Assembly (NCBI RefSeq): GCF_043195125.1
Contig: NZ_JBAFWR010000003.1
Reading direction: 5' to 3' (one strand)
Length of the DNA: 64,000 nt
From: NCEH01 sp043195125
Lineage (GTDB): Bacteria > Pseudomonadota > Alphaproteobacteria > Rhizobiales > Xanthobacteraceae
A program made the translations under genes and the position numbers. The notes beneath the pieces are model-generated. The model had not been told where the DNA came from. It saw only the letters and a program-made list of their open reading frames with translations, and ran no database searches. Position 1 is the stretch's first letter. Each line of letters begins with the position of its first letter. Shown piece after piece: positions 8,746-18,937 of the stretch.

Positions 8746-8975
8746 CACGCCATCCCAGCTTCGGCGAGCTCATCCAGGTCCGCACATGCGAATGCCCTTG
8801 GGTGAGGTCGGACAGAAAGAAGCCGGAAAATGGGATGTCGGGCTTGCGCGGGCCTTGCGCGGCAGGCCCCCTCGTTCAGCCCCCAAGCGCCGCCGCGAAA
8901 TTAAGCCGCACCGCTGGTTTTGGTGAAAGATGCGCAAGCGAGAGGGACAGCTGACGCTTAAAGGTCCAACCGCAC

Positions 8976-9440
8976 TTAGGCCGCGTCTGACGCCGATGCG
9001 GCGGTGAGCAGCGCGTGGATCGATCTCGCATCGCGCGAGGCGCGCAGCTTTTCGGCGATCTCCGGGTCCCGCAACATGCGGGCGACGCGGGCCAGGGCTT
9101 TGAGATGGTCCGCGCCCGCAGCTTCAGGCGCAAGGAGCAGGAAGACCAGGTCCACCGGCTCGCCGTCCAGAGCCTCGAAGTCGATCGGCTTTTCCAGGCG
9201 CGCGAAAGCGCCGAACAGCTTGTCGAGCTTCGGCAACTTCCCATGCGGAATGGCGATGCCGCTGCCGACGCCGGTCGATCCGAGGCGCTCGCGTTGAAGC
9301 AGCGTCTCGAATATCTCCCTGGCATCGCGGTTGACGAGCACCGCGGCATGCTGAGCAAGCTCCTGGAGAGCCTGCTTCTTGCTGCTCGCCCTCAAGGACG
9401 GGAAAACCGCATCGGGGGCGAGAAGATCGGCGAGAGGCAT
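8976..9440 (-). CDS. ptsN: PTS IIA-like nitrogen regulatory protein PtsN
   Basis: A 154-residue cytosolic EIIA of the fructose/mannitol superfamily. The phosphorylated His lies in the motif GIAIPHGKL (about residue 66), and the C-terminal half contains VDLVFLLLAPE. In alphaproteobacteria PtsN is the terminal phosphate acceptor of the regulatory nitrogen PTS (PtsP-PtsO-PtsN); it modulates potassium uptake, K+-sensing kinases and stress responses rather than sugar import. It lies 80 nt downstream of hpf on the same strand, as in many proteobacteria where rpoN, hpf and ptsN are neighbours, although rpoN is not present here. Confidence 0.95.
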   Translation of the reverse strand: MPLADLLAPDAVFPSLRASSKKQALQELAQHAAVLVNRDAREIFETLLQRERLGSTGVGSGIAIPHGKLPKLDKLFGAFARLEKPIDFEALDGEPVDLVFLLLAPEAAGADHLKALARVARMLRDPEIAEKLRASRDARSIHALLTAASASDAA

Positions 9441-9520
9441 AGGTTGAAAATCCCTGGCGACTGGCGGCCGGGGTGGGCTCCGAGAACGCGGGGGACGCTA
9501 TTCCCAAGCCCAGGTGCCGG

Positions 9521-10117
9521 TCAATGGGTTTCCTCAAGGGCGAAGGCCGAGGGATCGATCCAGCCCACATGCCCATCCGGCCTGCGGTAGACCACACTCA
9601 TTCGTCCGTGATTGGCATGGCGGAAGACAACCACGGATGCGCCGGTAATCTCAAGCTCAACCACGGCGTCCGCCACCGAGAGACTGCGCAGCTTGGTGAC
9701 CTGCTCGGCGACCACAGTGGGGCTCCAGCCCTCGATCTCCTCGTCGGTCTCCATGTCGGGAGCGGACAGGACATAGCTCTGGGCGCTCAGGTCCTCGCCC
9801 TTGGCGTCGCCATTGCCGTGCCCGTGCTTGTCCTTGAGGCGTTGCTTGTAGCGGCGCAGCCGCTTCTCCACCTTGTCGACGGCGGCATCGGCGCAGGAAT
9901 TCGCGTCATGCGCGTTTCCGTGGGCCTGGAGATTCACGCCGGAATCGAGGTGCAGCATGCACTCGGAGCGATATCCGGACCCATCGCGGGCAACGGTGAC
10001 ATGGCCTGACCAGCCTCCGTCGAAATATTTCCCGATCACCTCGGAAATCCGGTCCGACAAGCGGTGCCGGAGGGCCTCTCCGATGTCGATATTCTTACCC
10101 GAGACACGTAGAGCCAT
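9521..10117 (-). CDS. hpf: Ribosome hibernation promoting factor, long form
   Basis: A 198-residue protein, longer than the about 95-residue short HPF. It has an N-terminal S30AE domain (VSGKNIDIGEALRHR..., ending in KRLRRYKQRLKD), a charged linker, and a C-terminal domain (about 135-198) ending in the typical RPDGHVGWIDP. Long HPF dimerises 70S ribosomes into 100S particles in stationary phase or starvation. AGAGGA lies before the ATG, and a promoter with a consensus -35 is visible about 100 nt upstream. It is followed by ptsN. Confidence 0.96.
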   Translation of the reverse strand: MALRVSGKNIDIGEALRHRLSDRISEVIGKYFDGGWSGHVTVARDGSGYRSECMLHLDSGVNLQAHGNAHDANSCADAAVDKVEKRLRRYKQRLKDKHGHGNGDAKGEDLSAQSYVLSAPDMETDEEIEGWSPTVVAEQVTKLRSLSVADAVVELEITGASVVVFRHANHGRMSVVYRRPDGHVGWIDPSAFALEETH

Positions 10118-10198
10118 GCGATTTGATCCTCTTTGAGACGAGAGGCGAAGCGTTTCTCCACCACCTGTCTCTGTTCTTGCAAACCGGCCGGCTTAACA

Positions 10199-10227
10199 GT
10201 GGTAGGAGCGCTTTAGCCAACTGTCAA
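10199..10227 (-). promoter_or_regulatory. Predicted sigma-70-type promoter for hpf-ptsN
   Basis: Read on the minus strand, a perfect -35 TTGACA (10222-10227) is followed after 17 bases by a weak -10-like TACCAC (10199-10204), about 80 nt upstream of the hpf start. The rest of the gap between hpf and typA (10228-10410) shows no gene. Confidence 0.45.
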
Positions 10228-10410
10228 CGCTGCGCATTGCCTTGCGGGTTCCCCAGAGAAACGGCTGTTTCGGTCCCGCGTGCGAAGCGGCCGGCGCAAA
10301 CCCTCGCGCGCCAGCCTGTTTTGGCGCTTGCATCGCCCGCGCCGCACCCACAGCTATTTGCCGCCCGGCACCGACGGCGGCGGCGCAGCCGCGACAAGTT
10401 CACATGGCGA

Positions 10411-10446
10411 AAGCAAAACACCCCCGGCAGAGGCTGCCGAGGGTGT
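10411..10446 (-). terminator. Rho-independent terminator of typA
   Basis: On the minus strand, a strong stem (ACACCCTCGGCAG paired with CTGCCGGGGGTGT, one mismatch) is followed by TTTTGCTTT. It lies 26 nt after the typA stop codon. Confidence 0.8.
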
Positions 10447-10471
10447 GGATGCGACGCGAAAGAAGCGGCGA

Positions 10472-12298
<1,827 letters not shown>

Positions 12299-12424
12299 AA
12301 GATTCTCAAACACCAAAACGCGGGCCCGAGAAATCGGACCCGCTCCCGCGAATTTCGCGGTGCAAAATACACATGCGCCCGGCTAAAGCAATCCGCAGCG
12401 CCGCGAACGGCCGGATGCGCTACG

Positions 12425-12667
12425 TCAGCCGCGCCGCATCTGGAAGGCCCGCAGGATCTGCTCCGGCGTCATCACCGTGCCGTCGGGCTTGCGCAACCAC
12501 GCCAATTCCCGGTTCGCAGGCGCTTGGGTGGCCGCGAACGCCACCGCATCCTCCACGGTATCGAAGGCATAGGGCTCAGGCCAATGGTCCGGTGCGTTCA
12601 CTGAGTGGGAGCTGGACCAGTATTGGAGTTTCACGGGCTTTTCCGTGGCGTGCGTCGATGCGCTCAT
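12425..12667 (-). CDS. Small conserved hypothetical protein
   Basis: An 80-residue soluble protein; ATG 12667 is preceded by TTTGGAGGCAGACA, a strong SD, whereas the longer upstream frame lacks one and runs through a palindrome. The C-terminal half reads as a small domain (FDTVEDAVAFAAT..., WLRKPDGTVMTPEQILRAF). I do not recognise a function. It is downstream of typA's promoter region on the same strand and divergent from the ion channel gene. Confidence 0.65.
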   Translation of the reverse strand: MSASTHATEKPVKLQYWSSSHSVNAPDHWPEPYAFDTVEDAVAFAATQAPANRELAWLRKPDGTVMTPEQILRAFQMRRG

Positions 12668-12733
12668 TGTCTGCCTCCAAAGCTTGCCGGTCAGCGCGGC
12701 GCGCTTGCGGCCATCCTTCGCCCTGCCGGCCTG

Positions 12734-12751
12734 TTCTCCCCTAGGGGAGAA
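12734..12751. repeat. 18-bp perfect palindrome in the intergenic region
   Basis: TTCTCCCCTAGGGGAGAA reads the same on both strands. It lies between a divergent pair (the small hypothetical gene at 12425 and the ion channel at 12868). Its CTCCCC/GGGGAG character resembles the ends of the GC-rich intergenic palindrome found between gltB and gltD, so it may belong to an interspersed repeat family, though a regulatory site is also possible. Confidence 0.45.
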
Positions 12752-12867
12752 ACGCTGCGCCGGCACGCGGGTTCCGCCTCCCTTTGCGCCCCCTTGCGCC
12801 CGCTTGCGGTTGCGGCCAATGAGAAACGCGAAATGGGCCGGCGCGGCCCGGGGCAACGGGCGCGGCA

Positions 12868-13365
12868 ATGCCAGGCGAACTTTTGATCGGCGTGTTCATC
12901 AGCCTCGTGAATGTCGCGCTTCAGGCGCTCGCGAGCGTGGCGCTGATCACCGCCATGCGGCGGCTGGCGCACGGGCGCAGCCTCAAGCGCCGCTATGTGA
13001 TCCTGCAGGTGGGCATGGTGTTCACCGGCACCATGCTCACCGCCACCCATCTCGTCCAGGTCGGCGTGTGGGCGATCGCCTATGACCTTCTGGGCGCGGT
13101 CAAGGACGGCCGCGACGCCTATTACCTGGCGTTCGTGAACTTCACCACGCTCGGCTACGGCGACATCCTGCCGACCCAGGAATGGCGTCTGCTCGGCCCG
13201 GTGACGGCGGCCAACGGCATGCTGATGTTCGGCTGGTCCACGGCGATCCTGTTCGCCGTGCTCACACGCATTACCGACATGCTGGGTTTCCTGAAGGACC
13301 CGGTCAGCAAACACGCTCCAGCAAGGCCTGAGCCGCCGCCGGCGCACGAACCTTCGCCCCATTGA
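12868..13365 (+). CDS. Two-TM potassium-channel-like ion channel subunit
   Basis: A 165-residue membrane protein with about three or four hydrophobic segments. Between the last two, the pore loop contains TTLGYGD, matching the K+ selectivity filter (TxGYGD) of the Ion_trans_2 family. The N-terminal two segments are separated by a basic loop (RRLAHGRSLKRR). There is no cytoplasmic RCK/TrkA domain, so gating control is unclear. The last about 60 nt overlap the 3' end of the convergent DUF72 gene. Confidence 0.85.
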   Translation: MPGELLIGVFISLVNVALQALASVALITAMRRLAHGRSLKRRYVILQVGMVFTGTMLTATHLVQVGVWAIAYDLLGAVKDGRDAYYLAFVNFTTLGYGDILPTQEWRLLGPVTAANGMLMFGWSTAILFAVLTRITDMLGFLKDPVSKHAPARPEPPPAHEPSPH

Positions 13366-14092
13366 TCATGTAGACGAAGACATCGCGCGCACCCTTCGCG
13401 GGTGCCTTGCCGCTGATGGGCTTCATATCCTTCGGCACCTTGCCCTCCGCCCAGCTCTTGGCGCGGGCCGCCCAATGGTCGAGGGCCTTCGGCTCATAGC
13501 CGGTCTCGACCTCTTCCTTCGCGTCCTGCAGGCGCGCATAGACGAAATCGGCGGTGATGTCGGGAATCGCGGGATAGCCCGGCTTGTCGGCATAGATGAT
13601 CGCCACCTTGTGCTTAGTGGCAAGCGCGATGAAATCCGCCGTGCAGAAGCTTTCGTGACGCACTTCCACCGCATGGCGCAGCTTCACCCCGCCCACGCTT
13701 TCCGGAAGCAGGGCGAGGAACGCACCGAAATCATCGGGGTCGAACGCCTTTGTGGGCGGGAATTGCCAATTGATGGGGCCGAGCTTCTCGCCCATCTCGG
13801 CGATGCCGCCGTCGACGAAGCGCGCGACGCTCTCGCCTGCCTCCGCCAGGATCCGCCGATGGGTGCAGAAACGCGTCGCCTTCAGCGCGAAGACGAAGCC
13901 CTCCGGCACCTGGTCCGCCCAGCTCTTATAGGTCTTGGGCGTCTGCCCGCGATAAAAGGTGCCGTTGATCTCGATCGAGGTGACGGCCCGGCTGGCGAAC
14001 TCCAGCTCCTTGGCCTGCTTGAGCCCCTCGGGGAAAAACGTGCCCCGCCAGGGTTCGAACGTCCATCCCCCGATGCCGACGCGAATGGCCAT
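13304..14092 (-). CDS. DUF72 domain-containing protein
   Basis: A 262-residue TIM-barrel-like protein of the DUF72 (YecE) family. It begins RVGIGGWTFEPWRG and contains EINGTFYRGQTPKTYKSWADQVPEGFVFALK, followed by GPINWQFPP, AVEVRHESF and VYARLQDAKE, all landmarks of this family. Function is unestablished. It shares its 3' end with the convergent ion channel gene over 62 nt and lies 16 nt downstream of the Lrp-type regulator on the same strand, so those two may be co-transcribed. Confidence 0.9.
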   Translation of the reverse strand: MAIRVGIGGWTFEPWRGTFFPEGLKQAKELEFASRAVTSIEINGTFYRGQTPKTYKSWADQVPEGFVFALKATRFCTHRRILAEAGESVARFVDGGIAEMGEKLGPINWQFPPTKAFDPDDFGAFLALLPESVGGVKLRHAVEVRHESFCTADFIALATKHKVAIIYADKPGYPAIPDITADFVYARLQDAKEEVETGYEPKALDHWAARAKSWAEGKVPKDMKPISGKAPAKGARDVFVYMINGAKVRAPAAAQALLERVC

Positions 14093-14108
14093 GACGCGTT
14101 CCTTCTCT

Positions 14109-14564
14109 TCACACCAATGGCAGGACGTTGGAATACTTCACCTGTTCCAGGGCGAAGGACGATTCGATGGAGGCGATGCCCTCGACCCGGGTGAGCTTCT
14201 GCTTCAGAAAGCGTTCATAGGATTCCAGATCGGCCACCACCACCCGTAAAAGGTAATCGCGCTGGCCGGTCATGAGATAGCATTCCAGCACCTCCGGCCA
14301 ATGGCGGATGGCGGCGGCGAAGGCATCCAGCGCGTCTTCCCGCTGGCGCTCCAGCTTCACCGAGACGAACACGCTCACCGGAAGCCCGACCGCGCGCTGG
14401 TCCAGCACCGCCACATAGCGCGTGATCAGCCCCTCTTCCTCCAGATGCCGCACGCGCCGCAGGCACGGCGAGGGCGACAGCCCCACCCGCGCCGCAAGTT
14501 CGGCGATGGTGATGCGCCCGTCTTCCTGGAGGGCGGAAAGGATCTTGCGATCGAGCAGGTCCAT
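14109..14564 (-). CDS. Lrp/AsnC family transcriptional regulator
   Basis: A 151-residue regulator: an N-terminal winged HTH (DRKILSALQEDGRITIAELAARVGLS, then PSPCLRRVRHLEEEGLI) and a C-terminal RAM/AsnC ligand-binding domain (VLECYLMTGQRDYLLRVVV). Such proteins sense amino acids. It is divergent from the AceE-like E1 gene 152 nt away, so that operon is its likely target. A comparable arrangement is known for Pseudomonas putida mdeR and mdeB, where an Lrp-type regulator controls methionine degradation and an alpha-ketobutyrate dehydrogenase E1-like protein. Confidence 0.93.
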   Translation of the reverse strand: MDLLDRKILSALQEDGRITIAELAARVGLSPSPCLRRVRHLEEEGLITRYVAVLDQRAVGLPVSVFVSVKLERQREDALDAFAAAIRHWPEVLECYLMTGQRDYLLRVVVADLESYERFLKQKLTRVEGIASIESSFALEQVKYSNVLPLV

Positions 14565-14716
14565 GGGCGCATGTTTCGTGCGTGCGAGGGCATTGAGACG
14601 GCAGAATACGCTAAAGAGGGACCTGCGCGAGCCTCAAATAGGCGATTTTCACCGCTGATCGCGGGATACTCTTAAGTCCTGGCTCCGCCGGTGCGGCGGC
14701 CCGAGGAGATGATGCC

Positions 14717-17119
14717 ATGACCCAGGCCCGCGACGCGACAGACCTCGCCATCCTGGCCGAGCTGGAGCGCAAGGTGCTCTGGCTCGCCAGCTGGACCATC
14801 CACAACGCCAACCACCTGCGGCCCAGCGAAGACGGGCTGAAGGTGGGCGGCCACCAGGCCTCGTCCGCCTCGCTCGCCACCATCCTCACGGCGCTCTATT
14901 TCCATGTGCTGCGGCCGCAGGACCGCGTCGCGGTGAAGCCGCACGCGAGCCCGGTCTTCCACGCCATCCAATATCTGCTGGGCAACCAGACCCGCGAAAA
15001 GCTGGAAGCCTTTCGCGCCTTCAAGGGCGCGCAATCCTACCCTTCCCGCACCAAGGACACGGACGACGTGGATTTCTCCACCGGCTCCGTCGGCCTCGGC
15101 GTGGCGCAGACCCTGTTCGCCTCCATCGCCCAGGATTACGTGCGCGCCCACGGCTTTGCGCCGGAGCGCCCCGAAGGCCGCATGATCGCGCTTGTGGGCG
15201 ATGCCGAGCTGGACGAAGGCAATGTCTTCGAAGCCCTGCTCGAGGGCTGGAAGCACGATGTGCGCAACACCTGGTGGGTGGTGGACTATAACCGCCAGAG
15301 CCTGGATGCCGTGGTGCGCGAAGGGCTGTACGAGCGCTTCGTCGGCATCTTCGAGGCCATGGGCTGGCAGGTGGTGATCCTGAAGTACGGCTCGCTGCAG
15401 CAGGCCGCCTTCGCCGAGCCCGGCGGCGCGGCGCTGAAGGCCTGGATCGACACCTGCCCGAACTCGGAATATTCCGCCCTCACCTTCCAGGGCGGCGCCT
15501 CCTGGCGCAAGCGGCTGATGGACGATCTCGGCGACCAGGGCGAGGTCTCCGCCCTCATCGCCCGCCGCTCGGACGCCGAGCTTTCCGCCCTGATGACCAA
15601 TCTCGGCGGCCACGATCTGCCGAGCATCATCTCCGCGTTCGAGAGCATCGACCACGACAAGCCGGTCTGCTTCCTCTGCTACACGGTGAAGGGCTTCGGC
15701 CTGCCGCTCGCGGGCCACAAGGACAATCACGCCGGCCTCATGACCACCGCCCAGATGGACGTGCTGCGCGGCGCCATGAAGATCCGCGCCGGGCACGAAT
15801 GGGACCTGTTCGAGGGGCTGGCGACGCCGCCGGCGGCGCTCGACGCCTTCCTGAAGAAGGTCCCGTTCGCGCAGGAGGGCACGCGCCGCTTCTCCGCGCC
15901 TGCCCTGCCGGTGCCGGCGCTGGCGACGCCGCCCAATCCCACCCTCTCCACCCAGGCGGGCTTCGGGCTGATCCTGCAGGAACTGGCGCGCGGCGACAGC
16001 GATCTGGCGGCGCGCATCGTCACCACCTCGCCCGATGTCACGGTCTCCACCAATCTCGGCCCGTGGGTGAACCGGCGCGGCCTGTTCGCCGAGCGCGAAC
16101 TCTCCGACGTGTTCAAGCGCGAGCGCATCCCCTCCACCTTCAATTGGGAGTTCTCGCCCAAGGGCCAGCATCTGGAGCTGGGCATCGCCGAGATGAACCT
16201 GTTCCTGGCGCTCTCCGCGCTCGGGCTCTCCCATTCGCTGTTCGGCGCGCGGCTGATCCCGGTCGGCACGCTGTACGATCCTTTCATCTGCCGTGGGCTC
16301 GATGCGCTGAACTATGCCTGCTACCAGGACGCCCGCTTCATCCTGGTCGCCACCCCCTCGGGTGTGACGCTGGCGCCCGAGGGCGGCGCGCACCAGTCCA
16401 TCTCCACGCCGCTGATCGGCATGGCGCAGGACGGCCTCGCGGCGTTCGAGCCCTGCTTCGTGGACGAGCTCGCGGTGCTGATGGGCTTTGCCTTCGACTA
16501 TGTGCAGCGCGACGGCACGGGCGCGGACGACGAGCGCAACTGGCTGCGCGACGAGACCGGCGGCTCGGTCTATTTCCGCCTTTCCACCCGCCCGCTGGAG
16601 CAGCCCAAGCGCACCCTCACCGAAACCCAGAAGCGCCACATGGTGGACGGAGCCTATTGGCTGCGCGAGCCCGGCCCCAATTGCGACGTGGTGATTGCCG
16701 TGCAGGGCGCCGTGACGCCGGAAGCCATCGAGGCCGTGGGCCTGATCGCCGAGGACCGGCGCGACGTGGGCCTGCTCGCCGTCACCTCCGCCGACCGCCT
16801 GAATGCGGGCTGGACGGCGGCGGCGCGGGCGCGCGAACGCGGCCTGATGCACGCCACCAGCCATGTGGAACGCCTGCTCGCCCCGCTGCCGCGCCATTGC
16901 GGGCTGGTGACGGTGATCGACGGCCATCCCGCCACGCTGGGCTGGCTCGGCTCGGTGCACGGCCACCGGGTGAGGGCGCTGGGCGTGGAGCATTTCGGCC
17001 AGACCGGCACCATCGCCGATCTCTACCGCGCCCACGGCATCGACAGCGGGGCGATCGCGGCCGCGGCGCAGGGAGTCGCGCCGGGGCGGCCGCTGCGCCA
17101 CCTCAAGGCGCTCGGCTGA
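14717..17119 (+). CDS. Homodimeric AceE-type 2-oxoacid dehydrogenase E1 (transketolase-like)
   Basis: An 800-residue thiamine diphosphate enzyme. The N-terminal half has the ThDP-binding motif GDAELDEGNVFEA...VVDYNRQSLD (about 160-195), and HASPVFHAIQYLLG matches AceE-type E1. The central half has EFSPKGQHLELGIAEMNLF, with the catalytic Glu expected there, and the C-terminal domain is transketolase-like. It is shorter than canonical AceE (about 890) and is not followed by E2 or E3 genes. Besides pyruvate, the substrate could be another 2-oxoacid such as 2-oxobutyrate, as proposed for P. putida MdeB. ATG follows GAGGAGATGATGCC. The divergent Lrp-type regulator probably controls it. Confidence 0.85.
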   Translation: MTQARDATDLAILAELERKVLWLASWTIHNANHLRPSEDGLKVGGHQASSASLATILTALYFHVLRPQDRVAVKPHASPVFHAIQYLLGNQTREKLEAFRAFKGAQSYPSRTKDTDDVDFSTGSVGLGVAQTLFASIAQDYVRAHGFAPERPEGRMIALVGDAELDEGNVFEALLEGWKHDVRNTWWVVDYNRQSLDAVVREGLYERFVGIFEAMGWQVVILKYGSLQQAAFAEPGGAALKAWIDTCPNSEYSALTFQGGASWRKRLMDDLGDQGEVSALIARRSDAELSALMTNLGGHDLPSIISAFESIDHDKPVCFLCYTVKGFGLPLAGHKDNHAGLMTTAQMDVLRGAMKIRAGHEWDLFEGLATPPAALDAFLKKVPFAQEGTRRFSAPALPVPALATPPNPTLSTQAGFGLILQELARGDSDLAARIVTTSPDVTVSTNLGPWVNRRGLFAERELSDVFKRERIPSTFNWEFSPKGQHLELGIAEMNLFLALSALGLSHSLFGARLIPVGTLYDPFICRGLDALNYACYQDARFILVATPSGVTLAPEGGAHQSISTPLIGMAQDGLAAFEPCFVDELAVLMGFAFDYVQRDGTGADDERNWLRDETGGSVYFRLSTRPLEQPKRTLTETQKRHMVDGAYWLREPGPNCDVVIAVQGAVTPEAIEAVGLIAEDRRDVGLLAVTSADRLNAGWTAAARARERGLMHATSHVERLLAPLPRHCGLVTVIDGHPATLGWLGSVHGHRVRALGVEHFGQTGTIADLYRAHGIDSGAIAAAAQGVAPGRPLRHLKALG

Positions 17120-17203
17120 CTTCCAGCGCTTCGGCACGCAACGGGATGCCCGGCCGCCGGCACGCGGCCGGCGTGAAAAAGACGCCGGCGGGCATACGCC
17201 GGC

Positions 17204-17662
17204 TCACGCCTTCTTGGCGTCCGGGCCTTCGTAGCGGTCCAAAGCGGCACGCAGGGAGACGATCTCGGCCTGGAGGCGGATCAAGTCCTCGATGCTCTTG
17301 CCGGTCGCCTCGAAAATGCAGCTGGGCACATCCTTGGCCTGCGCCTGGAGCGCGCGGCCCTGCTCGGTGAGATGGATGCGCACCTGCCGCTCGTCGCGAC
17401 TGTCGCGTTCGCGCCGCACATGGCCGGCGGCTTCCAGGCGCTTCAGCAGCGGCGTCAGCGTGCTGGATTCCAGGAACAGGCTCTCGCCGATCTGGCCCAC
17501 GGTCTGCCCGTCCCGCTCCCAGAGCGCGACCATGACCAGATATTGCGGATAGGTGATTCCCAGCCGGTCCAGGATCGGCTTGTAGACGCGGTTGAACGCA
17601 TGCCCCGTGGAATAGACGGCGAAGCACAGGAAGTCGCCGAGCTTCAATTGTTCTTGGTCCAT
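17204..17662 (-). CDS. MarR family regulator, OhrR-like
   Basis: A 152-residue winged-helix regulator beginning QLKLGDFLCFAVYSTGHAFNRVYKP and LGITYPQYLVMVALWERDG, the hallmark of OhrR. Cys13 sits where OhrR carries its peroxide-sensing Cys; the wing region is RRERDSRDERQVRIHLTEQG. OhrR represses organic hydroperoxide reductase genes until its Cys is oxidised. No ohr gene is next to it in this window; the divergent gene encodes a DUF1348 protein. A palindrome in its promoter could be its own operator. Confidence 0.88.
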   Translation of the reverse strand: MDQEQLKLGDFLCFAVYSTGHAFNRVYKPILDRLGITYPQYLVMVALWERDGQTVGQIGESLFLESSTLTPLLKRLEAAGHVRRERDSRDERQVRIHLTEQGRALQAQAKDVPSCIFEATGKSIEDLIRLQAEIVSLRAALDRYEGPDAKKA

Positions 17663-17716
17663 GACCGGTCCTCGCAGGCACCTGCGCCCTTAAGGCGCCG
17701 CCCGAGCGCATATTAA

Positions 17717-17728
17717 ATCGCACGCGAT
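17717..17728. promoter_or_regulatory. Palindrome upstream of the OhrR-like gene, possible operator
   Basis: ATCGC-AC-GCGAT is a perfect 5-bp inverted repeat within an AT-rich stretch about 55 nt upstream of the marR/ohrR start. Autoregulation is usual in this family; binding is inference. Confidence 0.35.
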
Positions 17729-17768
17729 ATATTGGCAAGCGATGCTGAGCCGGCTGGGGTTTGCCCGC

Positions 17769-17824
17769 TTGACAGCTTTGCGTTCCGCCTGTACCAATCG
17801 GTACATTCAAGACCATTCGGTACA
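17769..17824 (+). promoter_or_regulatory. Promoter with twin TetR-type operators ahead of DUF1348-tetR
   Basis: A consensus -35 TTGACA (17769-17774) is followed 17 nt later by a -10 region overlapping the perfect palindrome TGTACC-AATC-GGTACA (17790-17805). An imperfect second copy ending in the same half site GGTACA lies at 17809-17824, offset by 19 bp, so both are on the same helix face. The placement over the -10 and start region suits repression by the TetR regulator encoded two genes downstream. Confidence 0.65.
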
Positions 17825-17834
17825 GGAGCTATTC

Positions 17835-18314
17835 ATGTCCGACGCGCCCGAGCCCCGCCCGCCGTTTCCCCCCTTCACCTTCGAGACCGCCGCCAAGAAG
17901 GCGCGCGGCGCCGAGGATGCCTGGAATTCCCAGGATCCGGTGCGCGTCTCGCTCGCCTATACGCCCGACAGCGTGTGGCGGAACCGCTCCGAATTCTTCA
18001 CCGGCCGCCCCGCGATCGTCGCGTTCCTCACCCGCAAGTGGCAGAAGGAGCAGGACTACCGGCTCATCAAGGAATTGTGGGCGTTCCACGAGAACCGCAT
18101 CGCCGTGCGCTTCCAGTACGAGTGGCGCGACGCGTCGGACCAATGGTATCGCGCCTATGGCAATGAGAATTGGGAGTTCGACGAGAACGGCCTCATGCGC
18201 TGGCGACAGGCCAGCATCAATGATGTGAAGATCGCCGCCTCCGAGCGCAAATTCCTGTGGCCGCAGGGGCCCCGCCCGGCGGATTATCCCGGCCTTACCG
18301 AACTTGGATTGTAA
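17835..18314 (+). CDS. DUF1348 (NTF2-like) family protein
   Basis: A 159-residue protein; ATG 17835 follows ACAGGAGCT. It belongs to the SnoaL/NTF2-like fold family DUF1348: PPFPPFTFETAAKKARGAEDAWN, YTPDSVWRNRSEF and FLTRKWQKEQDYRLIKELW, ending LWPQGPRPADYPGLTELGL. No enzymatic activity is established for the family. Its stop overlaps the ATG of tetR by one base. The promoter carries a clear TetR-like operator, so expression is probably induced by a small molecule. Confidence 0.9.
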   Translation: MSDAPEPRPPFPPFTFETAAKKARGAEDAWNSQDPVRVSLAYTPDSVWRNRSEFFTGRPAIVAFLTRKWQKEQDYRLIKELWAFHENRIAVRFQYEWRDASDQWYRAYGNENWEFDENGLMRWRQASINDVKIAASERKFLWPQGPRPADYPGLTELGL

Positions 18315-18871
18315 TGGCGAAGATCGTCCACGAGCGTGAAGATGTGGTGCCCGCCCTCGGAGAAGTGTTCCGCGAACACGGCTTCGAGGGCGCGAGCCTG
18401 GCCATCATCCAGGCTCGCACCGGGCTCGGCAAAGGCAGCCTCTATCACTTCTTCCCCGGCGGGAAGGAGGAGATGGCGAAGGCCGTCCTGGCCCATATCG
18501 ACCGCTGGTTCGAGGACGAAATCTATCGCCCCCTGCGCGAGGATGAGGACGCCCGCGCCGCCATCGCGCGGATGATCTCCTCCACCGATGCCTATTTTCG
18601 CTCCGGCAACAGGGTGTGCGTGGTCGGCGTGTTCGCCCTCGGCGAGACCCGCGAGCGCTTCGCCTTCGCGGTTCAGGATTATTTCGCTCGCTGGCGCGAG
18701 GCCCTGCGCGACGCGCTGGTGCGCGCCGGCCGGGAGCCGGTCGAGGCGGCGGATCTTTCGGAAGACGCGGTGCTCTCCATCCAGGGCGCCCTGGTGCTTT
18801 CCCGCGCGGTGAAGGATACCGCCGTTTTCACCCGCGCCCTCGCCCGGCTGAAGACCCGCCTCGGGGTGTAG
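18314..18871 (+). CDS. TetR family transcriptional regulator
   Basis: A 185-residue regulator with the N-terminal TetR HTH (VPALGEVFREHGFEGASLAIIQARTGLGKGSLYHFFPGGKEEM) and an all-helical C-terminal ligand-binding domain. It starts within the stop codon of the DUF1348 gene, so the two are translationally coupled. It is the best candidate to bind the TGTACC-N4-GGTACA palindrome of their common promoter as an autorepressor. The inducer is unknown. Confidence 0.93.
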   Translation: MAKIVHEREDVVPALGEVFREHGFEGASLAIIQARTGLGKGSLYHFFPGGKEEMAKAVLAHIDRWFEDEIYRPLREDEDARAAIARMISSTDAYFRSGNRVCVVGVFALGETRERFAFAVQDYFARWREALRDALVRAGREPVEAADLSEDAVLSIQGALVLSRAVKDTAVFTRALARLKTRLGV

Positions 18872-18937
18872 ATCTGCCCCAGCGCAAGCAGCCGCAATGC
18901 TCTTGCCCGGATCGCGCGCCTGTTCCAGTGTGCCGCC

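Noticed and set aside
14672..17137. Long minus-strand open frame opposite the AceE-like gene
   Set aside because: The plus-strand protein has intact ThDP motifs, so this is an antisense shadow in GC-rich DNA.
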